Assembly: GCF_002309535.1 (NCBI RefSeq) | Contig: NZ_CP023275.1 | Coordinates: 310,001 to 374,000, forward strand | Direction: 5' to 3' | Source of the DNA: Sulfurospirillum diekertiae | Lineage (GTDB): Bacteria > Campylobacterota > Campylobacteria > Campylobacterales > Sulfurospirillaceae | DNA: 64,000 nt | Shown: positions 29,265 to 37,999 of the stretch, in pieces | Layout: each line of letters opens with the position of its first letter | How positions within the stretch are numbered: the first letter of the stretch is position 1 | Notes under the pieces: model-generated | What the model was told of the DNA's origin: nothing | The model's database searches: none | The model's input: only the letters and a program-made list of their open reading frames with translations | Program-made: the position numbers and the translations under genes

Positions 29265-29629
29265 TAGGTCTGACACAAGCGCTTTTTTGCAGTGATCTTT
29301 TTTGGTTTTCATACAAAATTGTCACTGTAAATGGCCTTGTCGTTTATGAACAAAAAAACATTGCTCCTGTAATGATCCCTTATGAGGGCAAAGTACAGAA
29401 GTTATGCTCTATTGTGCTATCCAACACGCAAAACCTTCCTAAAGAGCAATTTTTGCGAAAACACTTTGATGATATTCTTCCCTGCTTCTATCAACTTTCC
29501 TCACATCTTCTTGCCTGGGATGATCAATATCTGAAACATGGAAATGATAGGATAGAGTTGGTCATCGAGCCGGTGCGCTTTACAGTAGATTTTAAAGATG
29601 AATTCGCTACCATAAATGCCATTAGGTAA
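29240..29629 (+). CDS. flgQ: FlgQ-like secreted protein
   Basis: 129 residues from a GTG at 29240 that lies inside the end of flgP. A hydrophobic N-terminal segment (FCLLIGLTQALFCSD) looks like a signal peptide. The rest has four further Cys or aromatic clusters but no motif I recognise. The position between flgP and flgR matches Campylobacter flgQ, whose product stabilises FlgP. I infer identity mostly from synteny. Confidence 0.65.
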   Translation: MARTFCLLIGLTQALFCSDLFWFSYKIVTVNGLVVYEQKNIAPVMIPYEGKVQKLCSIVLSNTQNLPKEQFLRKHFDDILPCFYQLSSHLLAWDDQYLKHGNDRIELVIEPVRFTVDFKDEFATINAIR

Positions 29630-29656
29630 AACTTTTTTTGGTAGGATTGATTCAAA

Positions 29657-30820
29657 ATGCATGTTGCAATTGTAGAAGATGATATAAATATGAGAAAATC
29701 CCTTGAGATAGCACTTGGGGAGTATGAAGAATTTAAAATCTCTACGTACAAAAGCGCACTTGATGCACTTAAAAAGATTGATTCCAGTGTCGATTTGATT
29801 GTGACGGATATTAATATGCCTGGGATGGACGGTATTGAGTTCATTAAAAAACTAGATGGTGCTTATGACATCATCGTTATTACAGGCAATGCAACACTCA
29901 GTCGTGCCATTGAGTCTGTTCGTTTAGGTGTGAAAGATTTTTTGACCAAACCTTTTGAAATTGAAACGCTCGTTGAAGCCATTAAACGACACGATAAAAT
30001 ACGAACCAAAGTAAAAGAGAGTTTTGAAAAGATCGATAGTGCTAAAGAGGAAAATGGCGATTTTATAGCCACTTCACCCGAGCTTGAAAAAGCATTAACG
30101 ATTGCAAGAAAAGCAGCAAAAACAGATGTGAGTGTGCTTCTTTTAGGAGAAAGTGGTGTGGGTAAAGAGCTTTTTGCCAACTACGTGCATAAAAACTCTC
30201 CGCGCGCTAAAAATCCTTTTGTAGCGATCAATATGGCGGCTATTCCAGAAAACCTTTTGGAAAGTGAGCTTTTTGGTTATGAAAAAGGCGCATTTACCGA
30301 TGCTATCGCGGAGAAAAAAGGCTATTTTGAAGTTGCCAATGGCGGAACACTTTTTTTAGATGAAATTGGCGAAATGCCAATGACACTTCAAGCCAAGCTT
30401 TTAAGAGTCATTCAAGAACGCGTGATGGTGCGTGTGGGTGGAACAAAAGAGTTAACAATCGATGTTCGTATTGTTTCCGCAACAAATGCCGATATTAAAA
30501 GAAGCATCAAGGAAGGTCACTTTAGGGAAGACCTTTACTATAGGCTCAATACGATCCCTATTGAAATAGCACCGCTTCGACAACGTAAAGAGGAAATTTT
30601 ACCGATTTGTGAGGTAATTTTAGAGCGTGTTACAAAGAAATATGGTTTGCAAAAACGCTATTTTTCAGAAGAAGCAATTGAGTCATTAATGACGTATCGA
30701 TGGCCTGGTAATATTCGTGAGTTGATCTCTGTGGTAGAGCGTGCAGTGATCTTAAGTGATACGGAAGCGATTAGCAAAGAAGACCTTTTCTTAGAGAGTC
30801 GTAACTGGTTTAGTTCGTAG
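29657..30820 (+). CDS. flgR: NtrC-type sigma-54 activator FlgR without C-terminal DNA-binding domain
   Basis: Response regulator of the FlgS-FlgR pair that turns on sigma-54 flagellar genes. Receiver domain 1-118 with phospho-acceptor Asp51 (VTDINMPGMDG) and Lys98. AAA+ domain about 140-370 with Walker A GESGVGKE (164-171) and the sigma-54 contact loop GAFTDA (211-216). The protein ends at residue 387 after RWPGNIRELISVVERAVIL and a short tail. No Fis-type helix-turn-helix is present. Helicobacter pylori FlgR has the same short form, whereas the Campylobacter jejuni protein is longer. Confidence 0.92.
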   Translation: MHVAIVEDDINMRKSLEIALGEYEEFKISTYKSALDALKKIDSSVDLIVTDINMPGMDGIEFIKKLDGAYDIIVITGNATLSRAIESVRLGVKDFLTKPFEIETLVEAIKRHDKIRTKVKESFEKIDSAKEENGDFIATSPELEKALTIARKAAKTDVSVLLLGESGVGKELFANYVHKNSPRAKNPFVAINMAAIPENLLESELFGYEKGAFTDAIAEKKGYFEVANGGTLFLDEIGEMPMTLQAKLLRVIQERVMVRVGGTKELTIDVRIVSATNADIKRSIKEGHFREDLYYRLNTIPIEIAPLRQRKEEILPICEVILERVTKKYGLQKRYFSEEAIESLMTYRWPGNIRELISVVERAVILSDTEAISKEDLFLESRNWFSS

Positions 30821-30833
30821 TAGACATAACAAT

Positions 30834-30884
30834 AGACTTTTTTGATAACTTAATACCAGCACCATTGGGTTATTAAAAAAGTCT
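30834..30884 (+). terminator. long hairpin between flgR and asd
   Basis: AGACTTTTTTGATAAC (30834-30849) pairs with GTTATTAAAAAAGTCT (30869-30884) with a single mismatch over 16 bases, loop about 19 bases. It can end flgR transcription or act in the asd leader, whose ATG is 24 bases downstream. No U-tract follows the stem, so simple intrinsic termination is uncertain. Confidence 0.55.
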
Positions 30885-30908
30885 CACATAAAAATCAAGG
30901 TAAGAGAA

Positions 30909-31937
30909 ATGAAAAAGTACAATGTAGCAATCGTTGGTGCTACGGGTGCCGTTGGCGAAGAGCTGTGTAGAGTTTTAGAAGAGGTTGACTTTCCTGTCAA
31001 TAACCTGATCCCTTTAGCAAGTAGTAAAAGTGCAGGTCTTGAAGTTGAATTCAAAGGCAAAATCTATAAAGTCCTTGAACTCACTGAAAAAGCGTTTGAA
31101 GAGAATGATGTCGAGATCGCATTTTTTAGTGCTGGTGGCGATATTTCCGCACACTATGCTCCCTTTGCCGCAGAAGCAGGTGCTGTTGTGATTGATAATA
31201 CAAGTCATTTTAGAATGGATCCAGATGTTCCTTTAGTTGTTCCTGAATGCAATCCTGATGACATTGATCAATGGCAAAATCGAGGGATTATTGCCAATCC
31301 AAACTGTTCGACGATTCAAATGGTGCAAGTGTTAAAACCACTCGATGATATCTTTAATATTACCCGTGTGGATGTTGCAACCTATCAAGCGGTGAGTGGC
31401 GCAGGAAAAAGTGGTATGGAAGAACTGGTCAATCAGATGCAAGACTTTTTTGCATTTAAACTCGATCAGTGTGAGCCAAAAACATTTTCACACCAAATTG
31501 CTCTCAATGTTATTCCTCATATTGATGTTTTCATGGATAATGACTATACCAAAGAAGAGATGAAAATGGTCAATGAGACTCAAAAAATCTTAGGTAAAAA
31601 AATGGAAATCAGCGCAACATGCGTTAGGGTTCCTGTTATGAGAAGTCACTCTGAAGCGATTACGATTCATTTTGAAAAAGATGTCAATTTAGAAAAAGCA
31701 GTTGAAGCACTTAAAAATGCAGAAAATGTTGTGGTTCTTGATAATCCAGCTAAAAAAGAGTACCCAATGCCGATTATCTCGACTGATACCAATGACACCT
31801 ATGTGGGAAGAATTCGTAAAGATATCAACCGCGATAATATACTCCATCTTTGGTGTGTTGCTGATCAAATTCGTGTTGGTGCTGCGACCAATGCGGTGAG
31901 AATTGCACAAAAATGGATCAAAAGAGAAGAGGCTTAA
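30909..31937 (+). CDS. asd: aspartate-semialdehyde dehydrogenase
   Basis: Reduces aspartyl phosphate to aspartate semialdehyde for Lys/diaminopimelate, Met and Thr synthesis. NADP fold starts VAIVGATGAVGEELCRVLEE. The catalytic Cys133 lies in NPNCSTIQM, and substrate-binding SGAGKSGMEE and the His of HSEAITIHFE follow. 342 residues is normal. The stop overlaps the next ATG (TAATG). Confidence 0.97.
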   Translation: MKKYNVAIVGATGAVGEELCRVLEEVDFPVNNLIPLASSKSAGLEVEFKGKIYKVLELTEKAFEENDVEIAFFSAGGDISAHYAPFAAEAGAVVIDNTSHFRMDPDVPLVVPECNPDDIDQWQNRGIIANPNCSTIQMVQVLKPLDDIFNITRVDVATYQAVSGAGKSGMEELVNQMQDFFAFKLDQCEPKTFSHQIALNVIPHIDVFMDNDYTKEEMKMVNETQKILGKKMEISATCVRVPVMRSHSEAITIHFEKDVNLEKAVEALKNAENVVVLDNPAKKEYPMPIISTDTNDTYVGRIRKDINRDNILHLWCVADQIRVGAATNAVRIAQKWIKREEA

Positions 31938-32452
31938 TGCTAGAAAAATTATTTGAGCGAGGGTTGTGGTCGACACGGCTGATGACCCTCTTAGCGGTCA
32001 TCTTTAGTATTTTAGCCGCTTTTGCGCTTTTCTTTTTAGCCAGTGCCGATCTCTACCATGTTTTGGTATTGACCTATCAGTATTTTTTCACAAATTTTCA
32101 TCCTGAAAATTTTCATGCAGATATTGTTGCAGATATTATTGGTGCAATTGATCTTTATCTGATCGCCGTTGTTCTGCTGATCTTTGGATTTGGTATTTAT
32201 GAGCTTTTTATTTCTGAAATTGATGTGGCTAAAGGTACGGGTGGCGATAAAATTTTGTATGTGAGCTCTTTAGATGAGCTGAAAGATAAAATTGCAAAAG
32301 TTATTGTGATGGTATTGATTGTAAGCTTTTTTCAACGTGTACTTCATGCTGAATACAAGGGCGCTTTAGAGATGCTCTATCTTTCATTCTCTATTTTGGC
32401 TCTTTCCTTAGGGCTCTATTTTTTACATAAAAATGGGGGAAACCACGAATGA
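31937..32452 (+). CDS. YqhA/UPF0114-family membrane protein
   Basis: 171 residues from the ATG at 31937. The N-terminal [22 protein letters not shown] and the middle [29 protein letters not shown] are characteristic of UPF0114. About four transmembrane helices. The function of the family is unknown. It is tightly packed between asd and hemE with four-base overlaps. Confidence 0.85.
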   Translation: MLEKLFERGLWSTRLMTLLAVIFSILAAFALFFLASADLYHVLVLTYQYFFTNFHPENFHADIVADIIGAIDLYLIAVVLLIFGFGIYELFISEIDVAKGTGGDKILYVSSLDELKDKIAKVIVMVLIVSFFQRVLHAEYKGALEMLYLSFSILALSLGLYFLHKNGGNHE

Positions 32453-33471
32453 TTTTTGTTGATGCATGTTTCGGTAAAAAAACGCCTTATACACCGGTAT
32501 GGATGATGCGTCAAGCAGGGCGTTATTTGCCTGAGTATATGGAAGTCAGAGCCAAAGCAGGGGATTTTTTATCTCTCTGCAAAGACCCTGAAAAAGCATG
32601 TGCTGTAACACTGCAACCCGTAGATATTTTGGGTGTGGACGCTGCAATTTTATTTAGCGATATTTTAGTGGTTCCTTTAGAAATGGGCATGGAACTTCAA
32701 TTTTTAAAAGGCGAAGGTCCTGTCTTTTCCCATCCTATTAAAAATCAAGCGGATTTGGATAAGCTCAGTGTTGAAAAAGCGATTGATGGTTTAGAATATG
32801 TTTATGAAACCATCAAACTGATTCGCGGTAAATTGGCTGCGGATAAAGCGTTGATCGGTTTTTGTGGTGCGCCTTGGACACTTGCAACCTATATGATCGA
32901 AGGACAAGGCACGAAAACGTATGCGCTTGTCAAAAAGTTGATTTACTCTAACCCGCAGTTTATGCACGCCCTTTTGAAAAAAGTGACGGAAGTGCTTAAA
33001 GGGTATATGGAACGTCAGATTCAAAGTGGAGCAAACGTCGTGATGATCTTTGATTCATGGGCAGCTGCTTTGGAAGAGAGCGCGTATTTTGAATTTAGCT
33101 GGTCGTATATGAAAGAGATTAGTGCGTATCTGAAATTAAAATACCCACATGTTCCCGTCATTTTATTCCCTAAAGGCATTAGTGGCTATCTTGATAAAAT
33201 CGATGGTGAATTTGATGTTTTTGGTGTGGATTGGTCAACGCCGATTGAGCTTGCGAAAGCAAAACTAGGAGGCAAATATGTCCTTCAAGGCAATATGGAA
33301 CCGACACGTCTTTACAATAAAGAGGCGATTGATGAAGGGATTGAGCATATTGTGAATGTGATGAAAAATGAGAGACATATCTTTAATTTAGGACACGGCA
33401 TTTTGCCAGACATTCCTGTTGAGCACGCTCAATACTTCATTAAACAAGTACAAACTCGTACAAAGATCTAA
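32449..33471 (+). CDS. hemE: uroporphyrinogen decarboxylase
   Basis: Haem pathway enzyme removing four carboxylates from uroporphyrinogen III. N-terminal signature [19 protein letters not shown] carries the active-site Arg residues; [13 protein letters not shown] holds the catalytic Asp; [16 protein letters not shown] follows, and [14 protein letters not shown] is near the end. 340 residues is normal. A hairpin begins three bases after the stop. Confidence 0.97.
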   Translation: MIFVDACFGKKTPYTPVWMMRQAGRYLPEYMEVRAKAGDFLSLCKDPEKACAVTLQPVDILGVDAAILFSDILVVPLEMGMELQFLKGEGPVFSHPIKNQADLDKLSVEKAIDGLEYVYETIKLIRGKLAADKALIGFCGAPWTLATYMIEGQGTKTYALVKKLIYSNPQFMHALLKKVTEVLKGYMERQIQSGANVVMIFDSWAAALEESAYFEFSWSYMKEISAYLKLKYPHVPVILFPKGISGYLDKIDGEFDVFGVDWSTPIELAKAKLGGKYVLQGNMEPTRLYNKEAIDEGIEHIVNVMKNERHIFNLGHGILPDIPVEHAQYFIKQVQTRTKI

Positions 33472-33473
33472 CC

Positions 33474-33498
33474 GTTTGCCCTTTATATAAGGGCAAAC
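33474..33498 (+). terminator. hemE hairpin terminator
   Basis: GTTTGCCCTT (33474-33483) and AAGGGCAAAC (33489-33498) pair perfectly around TATAT. TTCTTT follows. The hairpin ends 24 bases before the proposed start of the radical SAM gene, so that gene needs read-through or its own promoter very close by. Confidence 0.8.
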
Positions 33499-33522
33499 TT
33501 CTTTACATGTAAAGGATTTCCC

Positions 33523-34434
33523 ATCAGCCAGATTATATTTGGACCCATTACGTCAAGGCGTTTTGGACAGTCACTTGGCATTGATCTTAGCCCCTCCATT
33601 AAACAATGTAATTTTGATTGCCTCTATTGTGAGCTTAAGGGGGCTAAAACCGTCGATAAGGCGAAAGATACACCTTCCTTCCTCGAAGTGTTAGATGCAC
33701 TTAAAACGGCACTCTCTAAGCATCAGAATCTTGATGTCATCACCCTCACTGCCAATGGTGAGCCCACCCTTTACCCTGAACTTGACGCACTGGTGAGTGC
33801 AATTCTTAAAATAGAAAATCGCCCAAAACTGCTGATTCTCTCCAATGGTTCTACGATTTATGATGAGGCGATTCAAACAACACTTTCTAATATTGATATT
33901 GTCAAGCTCTCTTTGGATTGTGTCAGCCCGAAATGCTTTAAGAAGCTTGATCGTGCGCACAAAGGAATTGAAATTGAGCAGATTATTGAAGGCATGCAAC
34001 AGTTTCGAGCACGCTATCAAGGTACTTTAGTCATTGAAATTTTGGTGGTAGAAGGGCTGAATGACACCGAAGAGGAATTTCGTGCTTTAAATGCGGTATT
34101 GCATAACATCAATCCGGATCGTATTGATGTAAGTACCATCGACCGACCGCCTGCTTATGAGGTCAAAGGTGTAAGCATCGAGCGTTTAGTCGAGCTTTCA
34201 AATCTTTTGGAAGATTTACATGTAAACATTGCGTATAAGAAAAATTATATCTCACAAAAACGTTATTTTAGTGAAGAAGAGATTTACGAACTTCTTAAAC
34301 GTAGGCCTCAAAGCTTTGAAGATATAGCGCTCTGTTTTGATGAACAAAGCCTTCAAAATCTCAACTATTTAGTTGAAAAAAATGCTTTACATGTAAAAAA
34401 TATTGCAGGGGTGAATTTTTATAAAGTAACATAG
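33523..34434 (+). CDS. radical SAM protein, COG0731-like, with apparent ATC start codon
   Basis: 303 residues if begun at ATC 33523. The iron-sulfur motif is CNFDCLYC (CX3CX2C) at codons from 33607, inside IDLSPSIKQCNFDCLYCEL. GEPTLYPEL follows. Its overall form resembles small radical SAM proteins related to wyosine-type tRNA synthases; the substrate is unknown. The C-terminal 60 residues look like a winged helix. Between the upstream in-frame stop (33469) and GTG 33688 there is no ATG, GTG or TTG, yet the protein is clearly conserved upstream of that GTG. AAAGGA (33511-33516) sits six bases ahead of ATC, giving a normal N-terminus (xSQIIFGPITSRRFG). The GTG at 33688 would delete the cluster motif. 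Confidence 0.8.
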   Translation: MSQIIFGPITSRRFGQSLGIDLSPSIKQCNFDCLYCELKGAKTVDKAKDTPSFLEVLDALKTALSKHQNLDVITLTANGEPTLYPELDALVSAILKIENRPKLLILSNGSTIYDEAIQTTLSNIDIVKLSLDCVSPKCFKKLDRAHKGIEIEQIIEGMQQFRARYQGTLVIEILVVEGLNDTEEEFRALNAVLHNINPDRIDVSTIDRPPAYEVKGVSIERLVELSNLLEDLHVNIAYKKNYISQKRYFSEEEIYELLKRRPQSFEDIALCFDEQSLQNLNYLVEKNALHVKNIAGVNFYKVT

Positions 34435-34454
34435 TGGGCAAAATGCCCACTATG
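34430..34454. terminator. bidirectional terminator between convergent genes
   Basis: CATAGTGGGCA and TGCCCACTATG form a perfect 11-base stem around AAA. It overlaps the radical SAM stop and ends just before the TRAP permease stop. Confidence 0.85.
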
Positions 34455-34457
34455 CTA

Positions 34458-36533
34458 TTAAGCAAGCGCTAATTGCTGTTTTTTGTATTTGACTCTTTGT
34501 CCAAAGTAGATTAAACCATAGAGTGTAAAACCGATTACATACGCAAAATAATAGCTCGGAAGTCCCAATTTTGCTGCCATAAGTTTTGGGAGCATTAAAA
34601 ATGGAATGACGACAATCAATAAAATTCTCTCAATATTGTTAATCTTAGTTAAGATAAAACTTTGTGTTGCCGATGTAAAGGCAAACATACCAAAGATGGC
34701 TCCACCAAAAATAAGCGCTATTTCAAACGGATTGGTAATCCAAATCCATTTCGAAGGATCATTTGGATCATTCGCATCAACACCACCAATTAACAGTAGC
34801 TCATTATTAAAGAAGAACATAAATGGCAAGATACCAGTTCTAATGTCATAAATAAAGGCTTGAATTCCTGTAATAATAGGATCACTCTTTGCAACAGCTG
34901 CTGCGGCATAGGCCGCCATGCCAACCGGAGGTGTATCATCCGCTAAAATACCAAAGTAGAAGACAAACATGTGTGCAGCAAGGGCAGGAATAAGATACCC
35001 ATTATTTCCTGCAAGATCCATGATAATCGGTGCGGTTAAAGCGGCCATAACAATATAGTTCGCTGTGGTTGGAAGTCCCATACCCAAAACCAAAGAGACA
35101 AACGCTGTTAAGAAAAGAACACCTAAAATATAGCCATTGGCTAAGTTATCAATGACTTCGGCAAGTACGAGTCCAATACCTGTTAGGGTAACGGAGCCTA
35201 CAATGATACCCGCAACAGCAGTTGCAATCGCAACCGAAACCATATTCTTACCACCGTTGACCATGCCATGTCCAATATCTGCCAGCCCTTCTACAAAGAG
35301 AGACAAAGTCACTTTCTCTTGATGGATCAAGGCTTTGAGTGGCTTTTGCACAAGCATGATGATCATCAAAAACATAATGGCGCTAAAAGCGGCACTTTGT
35401 GCAGATTGTCTCAGTACCACAAGGGTATAGATTAAGAAGAAAATAGGAATAAGGTAGTGAATTCCGTGAATAAAGATAGTCCAGACACGACCAAGTATAT
35501 TGGGGTCTTCACCTTTAAGACCATTTTTCTTCGCTTCTAAGTGAACAATGTAAAAAAGAGCAATGTAACACGTAAAGGCAGGAATAAAAGCTGCAAAAAC
35601 GATGTCAGTATAATCCAGACCCAAAAATTCTGCCATAATAAATGCGGCAGCACCCATAATTGGAGGCATCAGCTGACCATTGACTGAAGCAGCTGTCTCA
35701 ACAGCGGCAGCTTTGTGAGAACTAAAGCCAAGGCGTTTCATCAATGGAATGGTAAAAGTACCCACGGTGACCGTATTTGCGATGGATGAACCTGAGATCA
35801 TACCAAACATACCTGAAGCGGCAACGGCAGCTTTGGCAGGACCTCCATCGTAACGTCCCAAAATAGTGTAGGCAAGTTTGATGAAGTATTCACCCGCACC
35901 TGCTCGATCCAAAAGTGCGCCAAAAAGAACAAATAAAAAGACAAAACTTGCACTTACCCCCAGTGGTACACCAAAAATACCTTCGGTTGTGAGAACCATT
36001 TGTCCGACAATTTTATTAAGACTCGCCCCTTTATGGGCAATCATATCCGGTAAATAAGGGCCAAAGTAGTCATAGGCTAAAAAGACCATTGCCACAACCA
36101 TCAATGGGAGTCCCATGACTCTTCGTGAGGCTTCAAGAACAACCAAAATGGTTGTAACACCAACGATAATATCGGTTTGTGTCCATGCACCTGAGCGCAT
36201 AGCAAGGTCTTTATAGGCATACCATTGGTATAAAACAGCAGTAATACCTACAATCATAATACCAAAGTCATACCATGTAATGGTTAGCTGAAGTTTAGGG
36301 CTTTTAGACATAGCATGCATTGAAAATGCGAGAGCAAGGCCAAATGCTAAGTGAATAGCTCTCGCATGAGTGCTATTACCTGGGTCAATGACCATATAAA
36401 GTTGGAATAAAGACCATGAAAAAGCAATAGCAGCTATAAGCCAGTAATGCCAACTCCCTTTTTCAAAATCTCTATGTCCTTCAAATTCACTGATGAGCTT
36501 TTCATCGTCTAGTCTTTCTTCGAGTGTTTTCAC
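34458..36533 (-). CDS. TRAP transporter fused 4TM/12TM permease (TAXI type)
   Basis: 691 residues: about the first 190 correspond to the small (DctQ-like) part and the rest to the large DctM-like part. DctM signatures are seen: GSSIANTVTVGTFTIPLMKRLGF, GLGLPTTANYIVMAALTAP (read as GMGLPTTANYIVMAAL), and FYFGILADDTPPVGMAAYAAAA. The start is GTG at 36533. It is downstream of the TAXI solute-binding gene on the same strand and uses a Na+ or H+ gradient. Substrates of the fused class are often dicarboxylates or glutamate; here unknown. Confidence 0.92.
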   Translation of the reverse strand: MKTLEERLDDEKLISEFEGHRDFEKGSWHYWLIAAIAFSWSLFQLYMVIDPGNSTHARAIHLAFGLALAFSMHAMSKSPKLQLTITWYDFGIMIVGITAVLYQWYAYKDLAMRSGAWTQTDIIVGVTTILVVLEASRRVMGLPLMVVAMVFLAYDYFGPYLPDMIAHKGASLNKIVGQMVLTTEGIFGVPLGVSASFVFLFVLFGALLDRAGAGEYFIKLAYTILGRYDGGPAKAAVAASGMFGMISGSSIANTVTVGTFTIPLMKRLGFSSHKAAAVETAASVNGQLMPPIMGAAAFIMAEFLGLDYTDIVFAAFIPAFTCYIALFYIVHLEAKKNGLKGEDPNILGRVWTIFIHGIHYLIPIFFLIYTLVVLRQSAQSAAFSAIMFLMIIMLVQKPLKALIHQEKVTLSLFVEGLADIGHGMVNGGKNMVSVAIATAVAGIIVGSVTLTGIGLVLAEVIDNLANGYILGVLFLTAFVSLVLGMGLPTTANYIVMAALTAPIIMDLAGNNGYLIPALAAHMFVFYFGILADDTPPVGMAAYAAAAVAKSDPIITGIQAFIYDIRTGILPFMFFFNNELLLIGGVDANDPNDPSKWIWITNPFEIALIFGGAIFGMFAFTSATQSFILTKINNIERILLIVVIPFLMLPKLMAAKLGLPSYYFAYVIGFTLYGLIYFGQRVKYKKQQLALA

Positions 36534-36600
36534 GCATAAACCTTTATGTCAATCTGTAAGACTTCTCTTTCAAAAAGCCTTACATGTTAAGAAATTTATT

Positions 36601-37554
36601 TTATTTAAGAAGTCCTGCTTCTTTAAATGCTCTCATTGCACCTGGATGTTGTGGCACACTTAAGCCTTCGAGCAAGCTTTCTTTGGTAATTGTTTTGTAA
36701 GAAGGGTGAAGTTCTTTAAATTTATCGAAGTTGTCAAGAATCGTTTTTACTACTTGGTAAACTACTTCATCTTTAACTTTACTGCTGGTCACAAGAACAG
36801 CTTTCACACCAATACTTGGAACATCATTTGGCACACCTTTGTAGTATGTACCTGAGATAGTACCTTTAGCATAATAAGGATATTTTTTAACCAACGCATC
36901 AATCGCAGGACCTGCAATAGGAACAATGTTGATGTCTACAGAACTCGCTGCATCTTTAATGTTTGCTGTTGGATGACCTGCTACAAAGAAGTAACCATCG
37001 ATATGGTTGTCTTGGAGCATTGTTGGACCTTCTGTCGATTTGAGTTCATTGACAAGCGCTAAGTCTGAACGTTTAATACCAAGTGCTTCAAAAACAACAT
37101 CAACCGTCATATTGGTTCCTGAACCTGGAGAGTCTAAATTCAGTCTTTTACCTTTAAGGTCTGCCATCGTCTTAATCCCCGATTTTTGGCTGACAACAAG
37201 GGCAAGGAGTTCTGGGTAAATCGCAATAGCACTGCGAAGTTCTGGCACAGAAGCAGCACCTTCAAATTTACCTTCGCCTTTATACGCTTGGTAAGCAGTA
37301 TCACTTTGAGCAATACCAAAATCAAGCTCACCAGCTTTGATGGTATTAACATTATAAACAGAGCCACCGGTAGATTCTACTGAGCAGCGAATATTCGTCT
37401 CTTTTTTATTTTTATTGACCATCTGGCAAATAGCACCGCCTGTTGGATAGTATGTTCCAGTAACGCCACCTGTACCAATTGTAATAAACTCCGCTGCAAA
37501 CAGAGAGATACTTAGCGTTCCCATAAGCGCTAATGTAGTGAGTATTCTATTCAT
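36601..37554 (-). CDS. TAXI-family TRAP solute-binding protein
   Basis: 317 residues with a signal peptide (MNRILTTLALMGTLSISLFAAE). TAXI motif ITIGTGGVTGTYYPTGGAICQMVN opens the mature protein. KGKRLNLDSPGSGTNMT is the second family landmark. The periplasmic protein delivers ligand to the fused permease encoded 67 bases downstream. Expression probably starts from a promoter in the gap before the tRNA. Confidence 0.93.
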   Translation of the reverse strand: MNRILTTLALMGTLSISLFAAEFITIGTGGVTGTYYPTGGAICQMVNKNKKETNIRCSVESTGGSVYNVNTIKAGELDFGIAQSDTAYQAYKGEGKFEGAASVPELRSAIAIYPELLALVVSQKSGIKTMADLKGKRLNLDSPGSGTNMTVDVVFEALGIKRSDLALVNELKSTEGPTMLQDNHIDGYFFVAGHPTANIKDAASSVDINIVPIAGPAIDALVKKYPYYAKGTISGTYYKGVPNDVPSIGVKAVLVTSSKVKDEVVYQVVKTILDNFDKFKELHPSYKTITKESLLEGLSVPQHPGAMRAFKEAGLLK

Positions 37555-37703
37555 CTTGACTCCTTGAATTGTAGTGTTTCATTTAATGCTACTACGTTTT
37601 TTCTTACTGTTACTTGAATAAATCTATAAAAGGGTGGTTTGATTATGTTTTTTTTAAGATTAGTACAACAAATTTTTCTTGAATAATTATTTTTAAATAA
37701 GTC

Positions 37704-37732
37704 TTGACAATAATTTTTTTTTTGACTATAAT
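37704..37732 (+). promoter_or_regulatory. consensus sigma-70 promoter of tRNA-Asn
   Basis: TTGACA (37704-37709), a 17-base spacer rich in T, then TATAAT (37727-37732), ending 20 bases before the tRNA. Both hexamers are perfect consensus, which is unusual in this group, where -35 boxes are often missing. Confidence 0.85.
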
Positions 37733-37752
37733 TTCGACCTCATTCAAAGTGT

Positions 37753-37827
<75 letters not shown>

Positions 37828-37940
37828 CTCTTTTATCTAACATCCTCCAAAATAGTCTAAAAATCCCTATAAAATCGGCACTCTTTCGCAAATATTCATC
37901 TAATACAATACAACACAATTTAACCCAAACTAAGAGTCAA

Positions 37941-37961
37941 AGTAGTAATATTGGTAGTAAT
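37941..37961 (+). promoter_or_regulatory. paired 9-mers near attL, candidate integrase arm sites
   Basis: AGTAGTAAT (37941-37949) and GGTAGTAAT (37953-37961), 12 bases apart in the same direction. The same pair with the same 12-base spacing occurs near attR at 55710-55730. Tyrosine integrases bind short direct repeats in the arms of att sites, which fits. They also lie in the integrase leader, so autoregulation is possible. Confidence 0.5.
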
Positions 37962-37999
37962 TTTTGATAATTTCTACTTTTCTAAGGAGAATGACTACT

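Noticed and set aside
30834-30908. Lysine riboswitch before asd
   Set aside because: The leader is too short and consists of one long hairpin without the five-helix junction of that riboswitch.
33688-34434. Radical SAM gene starting at GTG 33688
   Set aside because: This would remove the CX3CX2C cluster motif, which is clearly encoded upstream in the same frame.
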